64,000 nucleotides of DNA from Candidatus Brocadia sp. WS118 (GTDB lineage Bacteria; Planctomycetota; Brocadiia; Brocadiales; Brocadiaceae). The stretch lies in the NCBI GenBank assembly GCA_007618135.1, contig PHFX01000154.1:1-64000 (forward strand), written 5' to 3'. Below the pieces are notes generated by a model that saw nothing but the letters and a program-made list of their open reading frames with translations, was not told where the DNA came from and made no database searches. The translations under genes were made by a program, and so were the position numbers. Shown here in pieces: positions 19,429-28,430 of the stretch (within the stretch, counting starts at the first letter, position 1; the number at the start of each line of letters is the position of its first letter).

Positions 19429-20823
19429 TCATCTTACACAGGAAATTATTTCCCGTTGACACGAAGATTTATCTGTTGCATCATATCTGTTAAGTTTGTT
19501 TCGCAATGTCCTTGTTGTAATTTTAAGTAACTCAGCCGCCTTAGTTTTATTCCCACCTGTTTTTTCTAACGTACTGTAAATCAAGTCTCTTTCAACATCC
19601 TCAATAGCTTTCCCACCAGTCATTATACCTTCAGACCTCTTCGTGTCCTGATGGATAAAAAGATCGTTCAACTGCTCTGTTTGAAGTCTATCGGAGGAAC
19701 TCATAACCACGGCTCTTTGTATAACATTTTTTAATTCTCTCACATTTCCTGGCCAATTGTATTGGTAAAAATAATCCATGATCGCCGTATCTATTGACTT
19801 AACAGATACGTTATTTTCGATACTATATTTTTTAAGATAGTAGTCAACTAGTATCGGTATATCCTCACGTCTTTCGCGCAAGGGTGGCAAATATATGGGT
19901 ACAACATTCAGTCTATAAAAAAGATCTTCACGAAATGCACCTTTATGAATTTCTTCTATTAAGTTCCTATTTGTCGTTGCTACAATCCTCACATCAATCT
20001 TTATCGTTTTTTCTCCACCTACTCGCTCAAACTCTTCCTCTTCAAGCACCCTAAGTAATTTAGCTTGTATATTGGGCGATATTTCACTGATCTCATCAAG
20101 CAGCAAGGTACCTTCGTTTGCTAACTCAAAACGTCCCAAGTGCTTTGAAATTGCTCCAGTATAAGCACCACGTTCATGCCCAAACAGTTCGCTCTCCAGG
20201 AGTGTTTCGGTCAAAGCTGCGCAATTAACCCGAATGAAAGGCCTTTCGTATCTGTTGCTATGAAAATGTATCGCACGTGCAACAAGTTCTTTTCCGGTAC
20301 CACTCTCCCCTTGAATAAGAATACTCGCCTTGCTTTGCGCAATTCTTTTAATCTGCTCGTATATTTGGAACATCTTAGAATTTTTGCTAAAAACGGGATT
20401 CATTTTTTCATCAATATTCGAATTGGACCTCCAATATCTGTTTTCCATAATCAACTTTTGCCGTTCATTAACCCTTGCTATTACAAGCTCTACCTGATCA
20501 GGAGAAAATGGTTTTATAATATAATCATATGCGCCTTTTTTCATGGCTTCTACAGCAGTTTCTATTGTTCCATAAGCTGTCATCAAAACAACGACTGTTT
20601 CAGGAGAAAGAGTCTTTACCTTTTCAAGAACTTCCATACCGCCCATTTCAGGCATCTTCATATCGAGAAAGACTAGATCATATCCCTCCTTACTAACTCC
20701 GGCAAGTGCCTGTTGCCCATCACTTGCAGATACCACTTCATAGCCATTTCTTATTAATGTTTCTGATAAATATTCACGACCTAACAGGTCATCATCTACT
20801 ACCAACACCTTTTCTACACTCAT
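19429..20823 (-). CDS. Sigma-54 dependent response regulator (NtrC/FlgR type)
   Basis: The start is set at the ATG at 20823 (464 residues) with AGAGG upstream. Domains are a receiver (about 1-120; DLVFLDMKMP phospho-acceptor region), an AAA+ sigma-54 activation domain (about 140-375; Walker A GESGTGKE, sigma-54 loop GAYTGA, a Phe to Tyr change tolerated in many activators) and a C-terminal Fis-type helix-turn-helix (GGNKTKAAELLKITTRTLRNKL). It lies between a soluble histidine kinase and flgB, the arrangement of FlgS/FlgR-like pairs that activate rod and hook genes through RpoN. The target promoters were not located. Confidence 0.93.
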   Translation of the reverse strand: MSVEKVLVVDDDLLGREYLSETLIRNGYEVVSASDGQQALAGVSKEGYDLVFLDMKMPEMGGMEVLEKVKTLSPETVVVLMTAYGTIETAVEAMKKGAYDYIIKPFSPDQVELVIARVNERQKLIMENRYWRSNSNIDEKMNPVFSKNSKMFQIYEQIKRIAQSKASILIQGESGTGKELVARAIHFHSNRYERPFIRVNCAALTETLLESELFGHERGAYTGAISKHLGRFELANEGTLLLDEISEISPNIQAKLLRVLEEEEFERVGGEKTIKIDVRIVATTNRNLIEEIHKGAFREDLFYRLNVVPIYLPPLRERREDIPILVDYYLKKYSIENNVSVKSIDTAIMDYFYQYNWPGNVRELKNVIQRAVVMSSSDRLQTEQLNDLFIHQDTKRSEGIMTGGKAIEDVERDLIYSTLEKTGGNKTKAAELLKITTRTLRNKLNRYDATDKSSCQREIISCVR

Positions 20824-20891
20824 TTTATTCCTCTTTAAAATGCCCAAGTGACCATACACATAAACCATCTACCCCGATAAGAACCATACCT

Positions 20892-22214
20892 TTATAAATA
20901 CTGCGATATTAAGAATTCATTATTTTCCCACCTACTACCAAAGGTATCACTTTCATAATTACATTTCACTGGTAAATTAATATAGAACGATGTCCCTTTA
21001 TTTTCTTGACTTTCAACAGAAATCTTACCGTTGTGGGCCTCAACAATCTTATTCACAATTGCTAACCCTAAACCAGTCCCTTCTTGTTTAGTCGTAAAGA
21101 ACGGGTCAAATATTTTATGAACAACTTCCTTCTTTATACCCATTCCTGTATCCATAATTCCAACCTGAATACCTTCAGATTCATCGTTTCCAAACGAACG
21201 TGTAAATACAATTAAATTACCCCCAGACGGCATAGATTGAATTGCATTTAAACAAAGATTTAAAAATGCCTGTTGTAATTTTTCAGGATCACACTTTAAA
21301 CTATCTATATCTAAATCGTATTCTTTTCGTATAATAACATTCTGTATACTCTTCTGTTTTATTTCCTCTGTCACAAAAAAAAGCGTCTTATCCAAAATCC
21401 CTGAAATACTACTGTTTTTTAAATTCAATCTGAATGGACGGGCAAATACCAGCAGTTCAGTTACTGTTTTATTTAAATTCTTTGTACCGTGAATTATATT
21501 TTTTACCAATTTTTTTCTAGGATCCGAGTCATCTAAATCCCGCCCAAGCAAAGCAGAAAATCCCTCTATTCCGTTGAGGGGATTTCGAATTTCATGGGCA
21601 ATGGATGCAGCCATAGCACCAAGTGCAGCTAATTTATCAGCACTTCTCAGTCGTGTCTCCAGTTCTCTAATTTCAGACAAATCTCTAAATACCTCCACTG
21701 CACCTATCGTGTTCTCACTTGTATCTTTAATCAATGACACACTACTTTCAACCCATTTTACCATTCCTTGATTTGTTACTATTTTCCGTTCTACGTCTAT
21801 AAAATTTTTTTTCTTTTCGAGTGCTAACAATAACAACGAAGTGCCACCGTCACTGTTTTTAAAAATCTCCCCCACTCTTGTTCCCATTACATTTGATTTA
21901 ATCACCTTTAATATTTTTTCTGCTGCCATATTAATAGTCGATACTTTTCCTTCTAAGTTTACAGCTATAACTCCGCTATGAATGCTGCTTAAAAGGCTGT
22001 TTAAATATATTGTTAAACTATCCAACTGCTGTACTTTGTCTTTTAAACGTGCATTAGCCAATGCCATTTCCCTATCAATCTCTTTAACTCTATTTTGAAG
22101 TTGATTATAAGATTCTTCCAAGCGCCTTGTGTACTGATTAAATGTATGAAAAGCCGCAGTAAGGTCAGTATCCCACTTCATTGCCAATTTGTTTATAGAT
22201 GGGGTTTCTATCAT
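20892..22214 (-). CDS. Cytosolic PAS sensor histidine kinase (NtrB/FlgS type)
   Basis: The 440-residue protein lacks membrane helices. It has an N-terminal coiled coil (about 25-70), a PAS domain (about 72-185), a HisKA box with H207 (SIAHEIRNPLNG) and a HATPase domain (N box LCLNAIQ, G1 DTGMGI, F box FDPFFTTK, G2 GTGLGLAI). It should phosphorylate the sigma-54 regulator encoded 68 bases downstream. As in FlgS of epsilonproteobacteria, the cytosolic location suggests that it senses assembly of the export gate or another internal cue; this is an inference. Confidence 0.92.
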   Translation of the reverse strand: MIETPSINKLAMKWDTDLTAAFHTFNQYTRRLEESYNQLQNRVKEIDREMALANARLKDKVQQLDSLTIYLNSLLSSIHSGVIAVNLEGKVSTINMAAEKILKVIKSNVMGTRVGEIFKNSDGGTSLLLLALEKKKNFIDVERKIVTNQGMVKWVESSVSLIKDTSENTIGAVEVFRDLSEIRELETRLRSADKLAALGAMAASIAHEIRNPLNGIEGFSALLGRDLDDSDPRKKLVKNIIHGTKNLNKTVTELLVFARPFRLNLKNSSISGILDKTLFFVTEEIKQKSIQNVIIRKEYDLDIDSLKCDPEKLQQAFLNLCLNAIQSMPSGGNLIVFTRSFGNDESEGIQVGIMDTGMGIKKEVVHKIFDPFFTTKQEGTGLGLAIVNKIVEAHNGKISVESQENKGTSFYINLPVKCNYESDTFGSRWENNEFLISQYL

Positions 22215-22229
22215 TTCACACTACCTCTT

Positions 22230-23180
22230 TTATTCTGATTTAACGCCGTTTGATAACTCAGGCATACCGCTATTGACTAACGAATTCTTTTCGTACCAGG
22301 ATTTCCACCAAATAACGTCATCTATATACCACTTTGCCGGTTCTATTAAGTCACCACTTGGATATTGATTGATAAAACGCTGGTATTCACCAAGGGCAAG
22401 ATCAAATTCTTTCATGTTTCTATAACAATTTGCTATCTGATATTGAGCCCATATATATTGATTTAATGGCGTATCCGTTGGAGTAATTAATTTATATGTT
22501 TGCAATGCGTTATTGTACTCACATAATTTATAAAAACACTCCGCAAGATCTAGTAACCTTCCATTTCCAGTTAACTTCGATAACAGATGGCTTATATCCT
22601 CTTTTGAATCTATTTCTTGTTCTCTTCTGTTTTTTGTTGTACGTTGTTGAGTGGTTGAACTACCAGCTCGTGAAACCACGTTTTTCACCGAGTTCATCTT
22701 TTCCAGTTGAGTAGAGGCAGGGCCTTCGACAGATTTCCTACCACCTTTCAACCTGTCGTCACCAAAGGAGGCTGATATCAATTTGGTATCCTTAATCCTA
22801 CCTAAATCAGCATTATTTTTATCATCTCTTTTTATTAGTTCTTTTTCTAGTTTTTTATATTTATCCTCTAATTCGTAAAGTTTCTTTCTCTCAGAACTGA
22901 GAATTGATGTTATACCATCTATACTTTGCTCTGTTTCTGGGTTAAACAAAGGATACACCGATTTCAAATTGGATGTATTTACATCTTCTTTTTCTAATTT
23001 AATCGGCCTAAGTAGTAGTCTTTCAATATCATTACTCGTTTCCGCTTTATTAATGATTTTCTTTGATTCCGAAGAAAGAAAATCACCTATTTCACCAGAA
23101 TCAACATGATTATTAGTAATAATAAACGGTATACATGACATGACAAACCAAATGTATATAAATCCTTTTTTCATTAACAT
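22230..23180 (-). CDS. Secreted TPR (YbgF/CpoB-like) protein
   Basis: This 316-residue protein has a signal peptide (about residues 1-28), a low-complexity charged middle with a coiled coil (about 85-120) and a C-terminal TPR region (about 205-295; LAECFYKLCEYNNALQTYKLI, YQIANCYRNMKEFDLALGEYQRFINQYP). The family is found in envelope scaffolds such as the Tol-Pal associated CpoB. It stands 15 bases upstream of the histidine kinase, so it is probably in the same transcript. Its role is unknown; an envelope part linked to the flagellum is plausible. Confidence 0.7.
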   Translation of the reverse strand: MLMKKGFIYIWFVMSCIPFIITNNHVDSGEIGDFLSSESKKIINKAETSNDIERLLLRPIKLEKEDVNTSNLKSVYPLFNPETEQSIDGITSILSSERKKLYELEDKYKKLEKELIKRDDKNNADLGRIKDTKLISASFGDDRLKGGRKSVEGPASTQLEKMNSVKNVVSRAGSSTTQQRTTKNRREQEIDSKEDISHLLSKLTGNGRLLDLAECFYKLCEYNNALQTYKLITPTDTPLNQYIWAQYQIANCYRNMKEFDLALGEYQRFINQYPSGDLIEPAKWYIDDVIWWKSWYEKNSLVNSGMPELSNGVKSE

Positions 23181-23572
23181 GAATCACCTGATTATCTGTA
23201 TCGGAATTACTATTTAAAACGATTTTACGCAATCTAGAACAGAGCAAGCATTATGCCGCTATAATAATTTTGCTAACAGATCGATAAATCTAAATATTTT
23301 TTACAAAGGGGAAAGATGCCTTAACTGATGAATAAAAGGAAGGTTAGAACAATATGCTTTGAGTTAAAAAGAAAAGATGGCTGTCGTGTAATTGGTATGA
23401 TTTCAGAGAAAAATATTTTACTAGAATAACCTCAATTATACAAAATAGACATTTTATTGAATTTTCAGTCGAAAATCCAAACATAAACGAATAACAGAAG
23501 AAATGTTTATGGTAATTTTTTGGTAGATATGCCCAAATGCATGCCCCAGTTCCTGATGTTAATTTGTTATTG
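23181..23572. other. Gene-free gap between two TPR genes
   Basis: The stretch is AT-rich without a supported gene. A minus-strand frame of 83 codons reaches into the end of the next TPR gene but has no ribosome-binding site and protein-like composition is poor, so I leave it out. Confidence 0.45.
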
Positions 23573-25345
23573 CTACATATTGGTGTTTCCTTCACTACCC
23601 AAACTTAGCCGATATACCTTTATTGCCTCTTTTAACTTTCCCATGTTATTATAACATTCACCAACACGATTAAATATATAGCGTTTTGTCTGATCTTTAT
23701 TGACTGTTTTTAGTAACCCAAAATAATTGTCGATTGCTTCTGCGTACTTTTTGTCCTTAAAAAGTGAATCAGCTACCCCAATCAGCCCATCAACTACGAA
23801 CTCGTCATCAGGATACTCTTTTACAAAATTATCAAATGCATTATATGCTAGCCAATAGTCTTCCTTGTCAAAATAACATCTCCCAATCTCTAATGCCATT
23901 TTAGCAGCATATACATCTGCGGGATTTGATTGTATTCCATCACGAAACACTTTTATGGCAGACTCGGTCATGTTCATTGCCCTGAGACATTTCCCCATAT
24001 AGTACATTCCATAGGGTATCTTGTCGCTAACAGGATAACTCTCAATTGTCTTTTTAAATATTTGAAACGCACCCAAATAGTTATTCTGTTTGTAAAAACA
24101 ATCACCAAGTAGAAATCCTGCATTTTCTCCAAATTCTCCTTCCTGACCGCTCACCAAATAATTTCCAAATACATTACCAGCATCCTGATATTCATTTAGT
24201 AGATACAGGCAATTGCCAATTTGGTATTCAATTTCTGATCTCGTTTGTTCCGAAGAATGTTTCCATCTTACTTTCAAAAACAACTGTATTGCATCCCTAT
24301 AATCACCCATGAGCATATAAGTCCTTGCCATTCGAAATTGGGCATCGGCACTAGCACCAGATACGTCTTCGGCATGTTCATAAACAATCTTCTTGTAAAT
24401 ATCTATTGCTTTATGGTAAAAACCTTGCTCTGTTAATGAATCACCTATTGACAGAAGCACCTCACTAACCAAGGGATCTTTTGGATAACTCCGCAAAAAT
24501 TGAAAATAAGCTCGCCTTGCACTTTCTGAATCTTTTAGTTTGTCATAGCACCGACCTATTTTGAATAATGCCTCTTTTGCTTCTTGACGACCTCTATATT
24601 TCTCCACAATAATTTGATATTCCTGCAAAGCAAGAAAATAAAAACTAAGATCATAATAATAATTCCCTAACTCAAAATATGCCTTCACAATCCTCTGGTC
24701 GTTAGGGTATTTTAGCTGTGCTTTTTGATATAATTGAACGCTCTTATCCCTATAATATTCAAAGGTTGTTTCAAGATTGAGTTTCGCCAAAGATGTAACA
24801 AATATAGCGTCCTCATCCTGAATAAATTCCAAACCGCGCATTCCCAACACCACTTCTAATATATCTTGTAAAGGACTTTTTTTAACTGAAATATTTACAT
24901 AAGACGCTAAATAGGTAGGATCTATTTCATCATCCACAAGAATACTTTTCCCAAAACTCGCGGACAATGCCTGTAATACATCTGATATTTTTACTTGAGT
25001 TGCATCGATTGAGTATACAGGGACATCATACTCTCCTAATTCTTTTGTAACCATAATATTGTCATTCAGATTAATCACAACCGGTAGTTTATTATCCTGT
25101 TTGCCATTTTTTTGCTCACGAGCTCGAATATCCGCTCTTCGCCCAAGCTTTTCCTCTTTAGTATTTGTCTCAAGGATTTGTAATTGAGTCCGAAGTTTAT
25201 CCAAATTATGCTTTTCAATAGTTAGCTTCTCTTGTATATTATGTACATTATTCTCACTTTGTTCCCCTTGTACGTAAGAAACACTAAATGTCATCAACAA
25301 AACGTACAAAAAGAAACGGGCTTTAATTAACAACCTTCTCTTCAT
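23573..25345 (-). CDS. Secreted protein with STN-like domain and many TPR repeats
   Basis: The 590-residue protein has a signal peptide (about 1-27), a coiled coil (about 35-60), a domain resembling the STN (secretin/TonB N-terminal) fold at about 105-180 (VPVYSIDATQVKISDVLQALSASFGKSILVDD) and about ten TPR units to the C terminus (for example YDLSFYFLALQEYQIIVEKY, YLLNEYQDAGNVFGNY). STN domains line secretins and outer-membrane receptors; TPRs bind proteins. No secretin beta-barrel domain follows. It may be a periplasmic scaffold for the flagellum or another envelope machine. The domain call is by pattern only. Confidence 0.7.
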   Translation of the reverse strand: MKRRLLIKARFFLYVLLMTFSVSYVQGEQSENNVHNIQEKLTIEKHNLDKLRTQLQILETNTKEEKLGRRADIRAREQKNGKQDNKLPVVINLNDNIMVTKELGEYDVPVYSIDATQVKISDVLQALSASFGKSILVDDEIDPTYLASYVNISVKKSPLQDILEVVLGMRGLEFIQDEDAIFVTSLAKLNLETTFEYYRDKSVQLYQKAQLKYPNDQRIVKAYFELGNYYYDLSFYFLALQEYQIIVEKYRGRQEAKEALFKIGRCYDKLKDSESARRAYFQFLRSYPKDPLVSEVLLSIGDSLTEQGFYHKAIDIYKKIVYEHAEDVSGASADAQFRMARTYMLMGDYRDAIQLFLKVRWKHSSEQTRSEIEYQIGNCLYLLNEYQDAGNVFGNYLVSGQEGEFGENAGFLLGDCFYKQNNYLGAFQIFKKTIESYPVSDKIPYGMYYMGKCLRAMNMTESAIKVFRDGIQSNPADVYAAKMALEIGRCYFDKEDYWLAYNAFDNFVKEYPDDEFVVDGLIGVADSLFKDKKYAEAIDNYFGLLKTVNKDQTKRYIFNRVGECYNNMGKLKEAIKVYRLSLGSEGNTNM

Positions 25346-25500
25346 TTCCGTGTAGATATAATTTTATATGGTTATCCGCTTGTTTGACATTTTTGCTATA
25401 TCTAGCACCATTCTATGCCAAAAATATAATACATATTGTGAGTATTGTATTCGAACGTATAGACATATAATTTTATTTTAATAATTTTAAATTAAGGACT

Positions 25501-26391
25501 TTATTTCGAGGTAAGCAATAACTGATTTGTGCTATCAGTTCCTTCCGTGCTTATTTTAAGAAGTCGTTTGGCCTCTTCCATATAATAATCTGCTATCTTA
25601 AAATAAGAATCTGCAACTATCGACTTATCGTCTTCAGAAGAGCATTTTCCCTCTTGTGCCATAATCGTGTAAAGTGATTTCCGTGCCTTATTAAATTCGC
25701 CTATTCTTGCGTAACATTCCCCTATTTTCAACCGACTTTTAAATTGATAGGGGCTATCTATATAATCACTTGTCAATTCGTGAAACACCTTTAACGCATC
25801 TTGGTATCGTCCGGATAATAAATAGCTATCTCCCAATCGATACATAATAAAATCTTCATTTAAGAAGTGCATTGACTTATTTAATCCTTCTTCATAAAAA
25901 GCTGCTGCATTTTCATAGTAACCCTGTTCATAGAATCTATTCGCTTCTATCACATATTTTGAACTGTCAATATGAATCTCCTTTAGTCCCTTTCTAAAAG
26001 CCAATGCTTCCACATTATTTTTATTATGTACTAAATCCTCATCTCTCTTATTTTTCTCAGAAATGTTGATCCTGGCATCATTTAAAGATACATTTTTCTT
26101 GATGGTTTCCGCCACCTTTTCTTCTATAATACGCCCAATGTCTTTATTCCCACAATTCATCCAATTCTTTTGCATTAAGAATAAAGCACAAACTATCCCT
26201 AATATAAAAAAGTTAATAACGATTGAAATTCCATATTGCCTGAATACTAAGGCTATTCGATAAAAATTGAAGCTAGGAATTATACTTCTTCTTTTTTCTG
26301 ATTTCTTATCTATGTCAAGCAATACCTCTGAAGAATGTTGACAAACTTCCATTGAAGCAGTTGATTCATCCCGTTTAGTAGAATCCGACAT
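25501..26391 (-). CDS. Membrane-anchored TPR protein
   Basis: The 296-residue protein has a cytoplasmic N-terminal tail (about 1-52), a single membrane helix (about 53-73, ISIVINFFILGIVCALFLM) and a TPR region outside (about 145-275; RFYEQGYYENAAAFYEEGLNKS, YLLSGRYQDALKVFHELTSDY, YARIGEFNKARKSLYTIM). I do not recognise a named family. It lies between the STAS gene and the STN/TPR gene in the regulatory part of the flagellar block. Confidence 0.7.
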   Translation of the reverse strand: MSDSTKRDESTASMEVCQHSSEVLLDIDKKSEKRRSIIPSFNFYRIALVFRQYGISIVINFFILGIVCALFLMQKNWMNCGNKDIGRIIEEKVAETIKKNVSLNDARINISEKNKRDEDLVHNKNNVEALAFRKGLKEIHIDSSKYVIEANRFYEQGYYENAAAFYEEGLNKSMHFLNEDFIMYRLGDSYLLSGRYQDALKVFHELTSDYIDSPYQFKSRLKIGECYARIGEFNKARKSLYTIMAQEGKCSSEDDKSIVADSYFKIADYYMEEAKRLLKISTEGTDSTNQLLLTSK

Positions 26392-26421
26392 ACTTGTATT
26401 TACCTTGAATCAATTAAGATT

Positions 26422-26808
26422 TTAATCAACACATTCTTTAGACCACAAAAGGTTTTTTTCTAGTTTCCCAACCTGCGGACCAATACATGTTACAACTTCA
26501 TTTTCATTTTCATAAATTGAGATAACTTTTATAATACCAGTAATATCAAACAACTTCATTATATTCTTATTCACATTAACAAATTTCAAGTCTCTTCGCA
26601 TGGCCCGAAAGTTTTTTACGTACTCTACTATTATAGTTATTGCCTTTGCAGAGAGGTATTTTGTAAACGTAAGGTCGATTATTATATAACGGGTTTCATC
26701 AGCCAATCCTTTTAAAAGAGTTTCAAGTTCTTCTATTCCTTCATATACTAAATCACCTAAAGGTAATAATATAACAGCCTTTTCATCTTCTTGTTTTTCA
26801 ATTTTCAT
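26422..26808 (-). CDS. STAS domain protein (anti-sigma factor antagonist type)
   Basis: The 128-residue protein has a STAS fold (about 8-110; IIIDLTFTKYLSAKAITIIVEYVKNF). In the SpoIIAA/RsbV family the phosphorylated Ser lies in this place (DxSxxxxxD); here the segment reads TKYLSAKA, so Ser is present but its context is altered. STAS proteins bind RsbW-like kinases to release a partner. The start overlaps the upstream REC/HATPase gene by 11 bases, a strong sign that the two work together as a partner-switching pair. Confidence 0.83.
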   Translation of the reverse strand: MKIEKQEDEKAVILLPLGDLVYEGIEELETLLKGLADETRYIIIDLTFTKYLSAKAITIIVEYVKNFRAMRRDLKFVNVNKNIMKLFDITGIIKVISIYENENEVVTCIGPQVGKLEKNLLWSKECVD

Positions 26809-28345
26809 TACAATTTACTCGCTTTGCCATGTGAACAGTAGTTCCTGTCTTTTTTGACGATTGTATTATTACCCTATCCATTAAATGTTTCATAAGAAAT
26901 ATCCCTCTGCCATTTTTTTCTGACGAGTCTGTATAGATAGTCACGTCAGGCTCTTTATAATTTTTTATATCAAACCCGCACCCACGATCACAAACCTCAG
27001 TAATAATTTCATCTCCTAATTTAATAAATTTTATGAAGACTTCTCCGTATTTATTTTTGTCATATGCAAAAGTTACTGCATTTAAAACAGCCTCATTGAC
27101 TGAAGTAATAATTTGATGCCTTTTAATATTATCTACAACCACAGATGATAATATCGTTTCAAATCGTTCTAAAATCTTTTCATACTTGTCAATAGGCATT
27201 ATTATGGAAATCATTTCCTCCCAGCAGGATTTATTTGTCTCACATGCCATATCTGAAACCATTACAGCAATATCTTTTTCATGACCAATTACCTTTCCAA
27301 ATCTTTCTATTTGAAGCTTTACACCTTTTGCCATATGCTCACAGTTGCTAATATCACCGTCAGCCATGACTTCTTTTAATTTATCAATATACCTTGTAAT
27401 TTCCCCGTTTTTGATAGCCATCGACAAAGAACTATCCTCTATCAGAATAATTTTGCTACCTGAAGTAAAAGAAACAGTACTTTGTAAAATCGTTGTCCCA
27501 GGAAACATGTTTAATGGGAAAGGGTGCGATTCCAACACCACTACTTCTTTGTTAGGAATACATAAAAGACTTATTAATTCTTCTCCATACCCAGAAAAGC
27601 AAAGCGTTTGACTTTGCGTATCTAACACAGCACAAAATAATGAAACCGGAAAACGTTGGAAAATATTTTCACAAAAATATTGATTAATATTTTTTAACAA
27701 AGAAGCGGGAGATTTATCCATTCCTGTCATATAGCTATAACGGAAAATTGCCCTAACTACACTATCAAAATTACCTGAACTCATCTTATTAGAAACACTA
27801 CCAAAGATAAATGCTCTTAAGTTCCCCAATGCAACATAATCATAAAACCTATGATTTGTAACTTCTTGAAGATTCTTTGCAAGAAAAAAAGTGTTTGTCT
27901 GCTCACATGTATCATCATGCCTGGTTTTAATACCTTCACGACTCGTAACATCGCCGCTATCAGTATTTGTCATTAAAGAATCATTTAAAACCTTATGAAT
28001 AACACCCTTTATATATTCAATTTTAAATGGTTTTGTCACAAAATCCGATACACCAATATGCATAGCTTCTATTACGGTCTCTATTGAACCGTAAGCGGTG
28101 ATAATAATAGATTTGGCCTTTGGACGTATTTTTTTAATTTCAGAAATCAATTGTATCCCACTCATCGTAGGCATTCTTAAATCACTAATCACTAAATCGT
28201 AACTGGTATTCCTAGCAAGTTCTAATGCTTTAACGCCATCGTTAATATTTTCAATATCATAACCTTCTTCTGTTAGGGCTTCGTGTAATGCCCATCGTAG
28301 TGTTTCCTCGTCGTCAACTAATAAAATCTTTTTTTTCATGTCCAT
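26798..28345 (-). CDS. Response regulator with degenerate PP2C and RsbW-like kinase domain
   Basis: The 515-residue protein has a receiver (about 4-122; DDEE acidic pocket, DLVISDLRMP, K in TKPF), a SpoIIE/RsbU-like PP2C region (about 160-385) and a C-terminal RsbW-type HATPase (about 395-505; N box NEAVLNAV, G1 DRGCGFD, G2 GRGIFLM). The PP2C domain looks inactive or altered: the first metal motif GDVSGKG is replaced by GSVSNKM. The fusion of phosphatase-like and anti-sigma-kinase-like domains to one receiver, with the STAS partner next door, points to a phosphorelay-controlled partner switch. Its output target is unknown. Confidence 0.85.
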   Translation of the reverse strand: MDMKKKILLVDDEETLRWALHEALTEEGYDIENINDGVKALELARNTSYDLVISDLRMPTMSGIQLISEIKKIRPKAKSIIITAYGSIETVIEAMHIGVSDFVTKPFKIEYIKGVIHKVLNDSLMTNTDSGDVTSREGIKTRHDDTCEQTNTFFLAKNLQEVTNHRFYDYVALGNLRAFIFGSVSNKMSSGNFDSVVRAIFRYSYMTGMDKSPASLLKNINQYFCENIFQRFPVSLFCAVLDTQSQTLCFSGYGEELISLLCIPNKEVVVLESHPFPLNMFPGTTILQSTVSFTSGSKIILIEDSSLSMAIKNGEITRYIDKLKEVMADGDISNCEHMAKGVKLQIERFGKVIGHEKDIAVMVSDMACETNKSCWEEMISIIMPIDKYEKILERFETILSSVVVDNIKRHQIITSVNEAVLNAVTFAYDKNKYGEVFIKFIKLGDEIITEVCDRGCGFDIKNYKEPDVTIYTDSSEKNGRGIFLMKHLMDRVIIQSSKKTGTTVHMAKRVNCNEN

Positions 28346-28430
28346 TAGATATCATCAAAATTACAAAAACAAACACCACAGATATTTCTTCCTTTTACAA
28401 CACATAACCATTTTTATTTTCATCATCCAA

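Noticed and set aside
23344-23595. Minus-strand frame of 83 codons before the STN/TPR gene end
   Set aside because: It overlaps the end of a real gene, has no ribosome-binding site and its composition is not protein-like.
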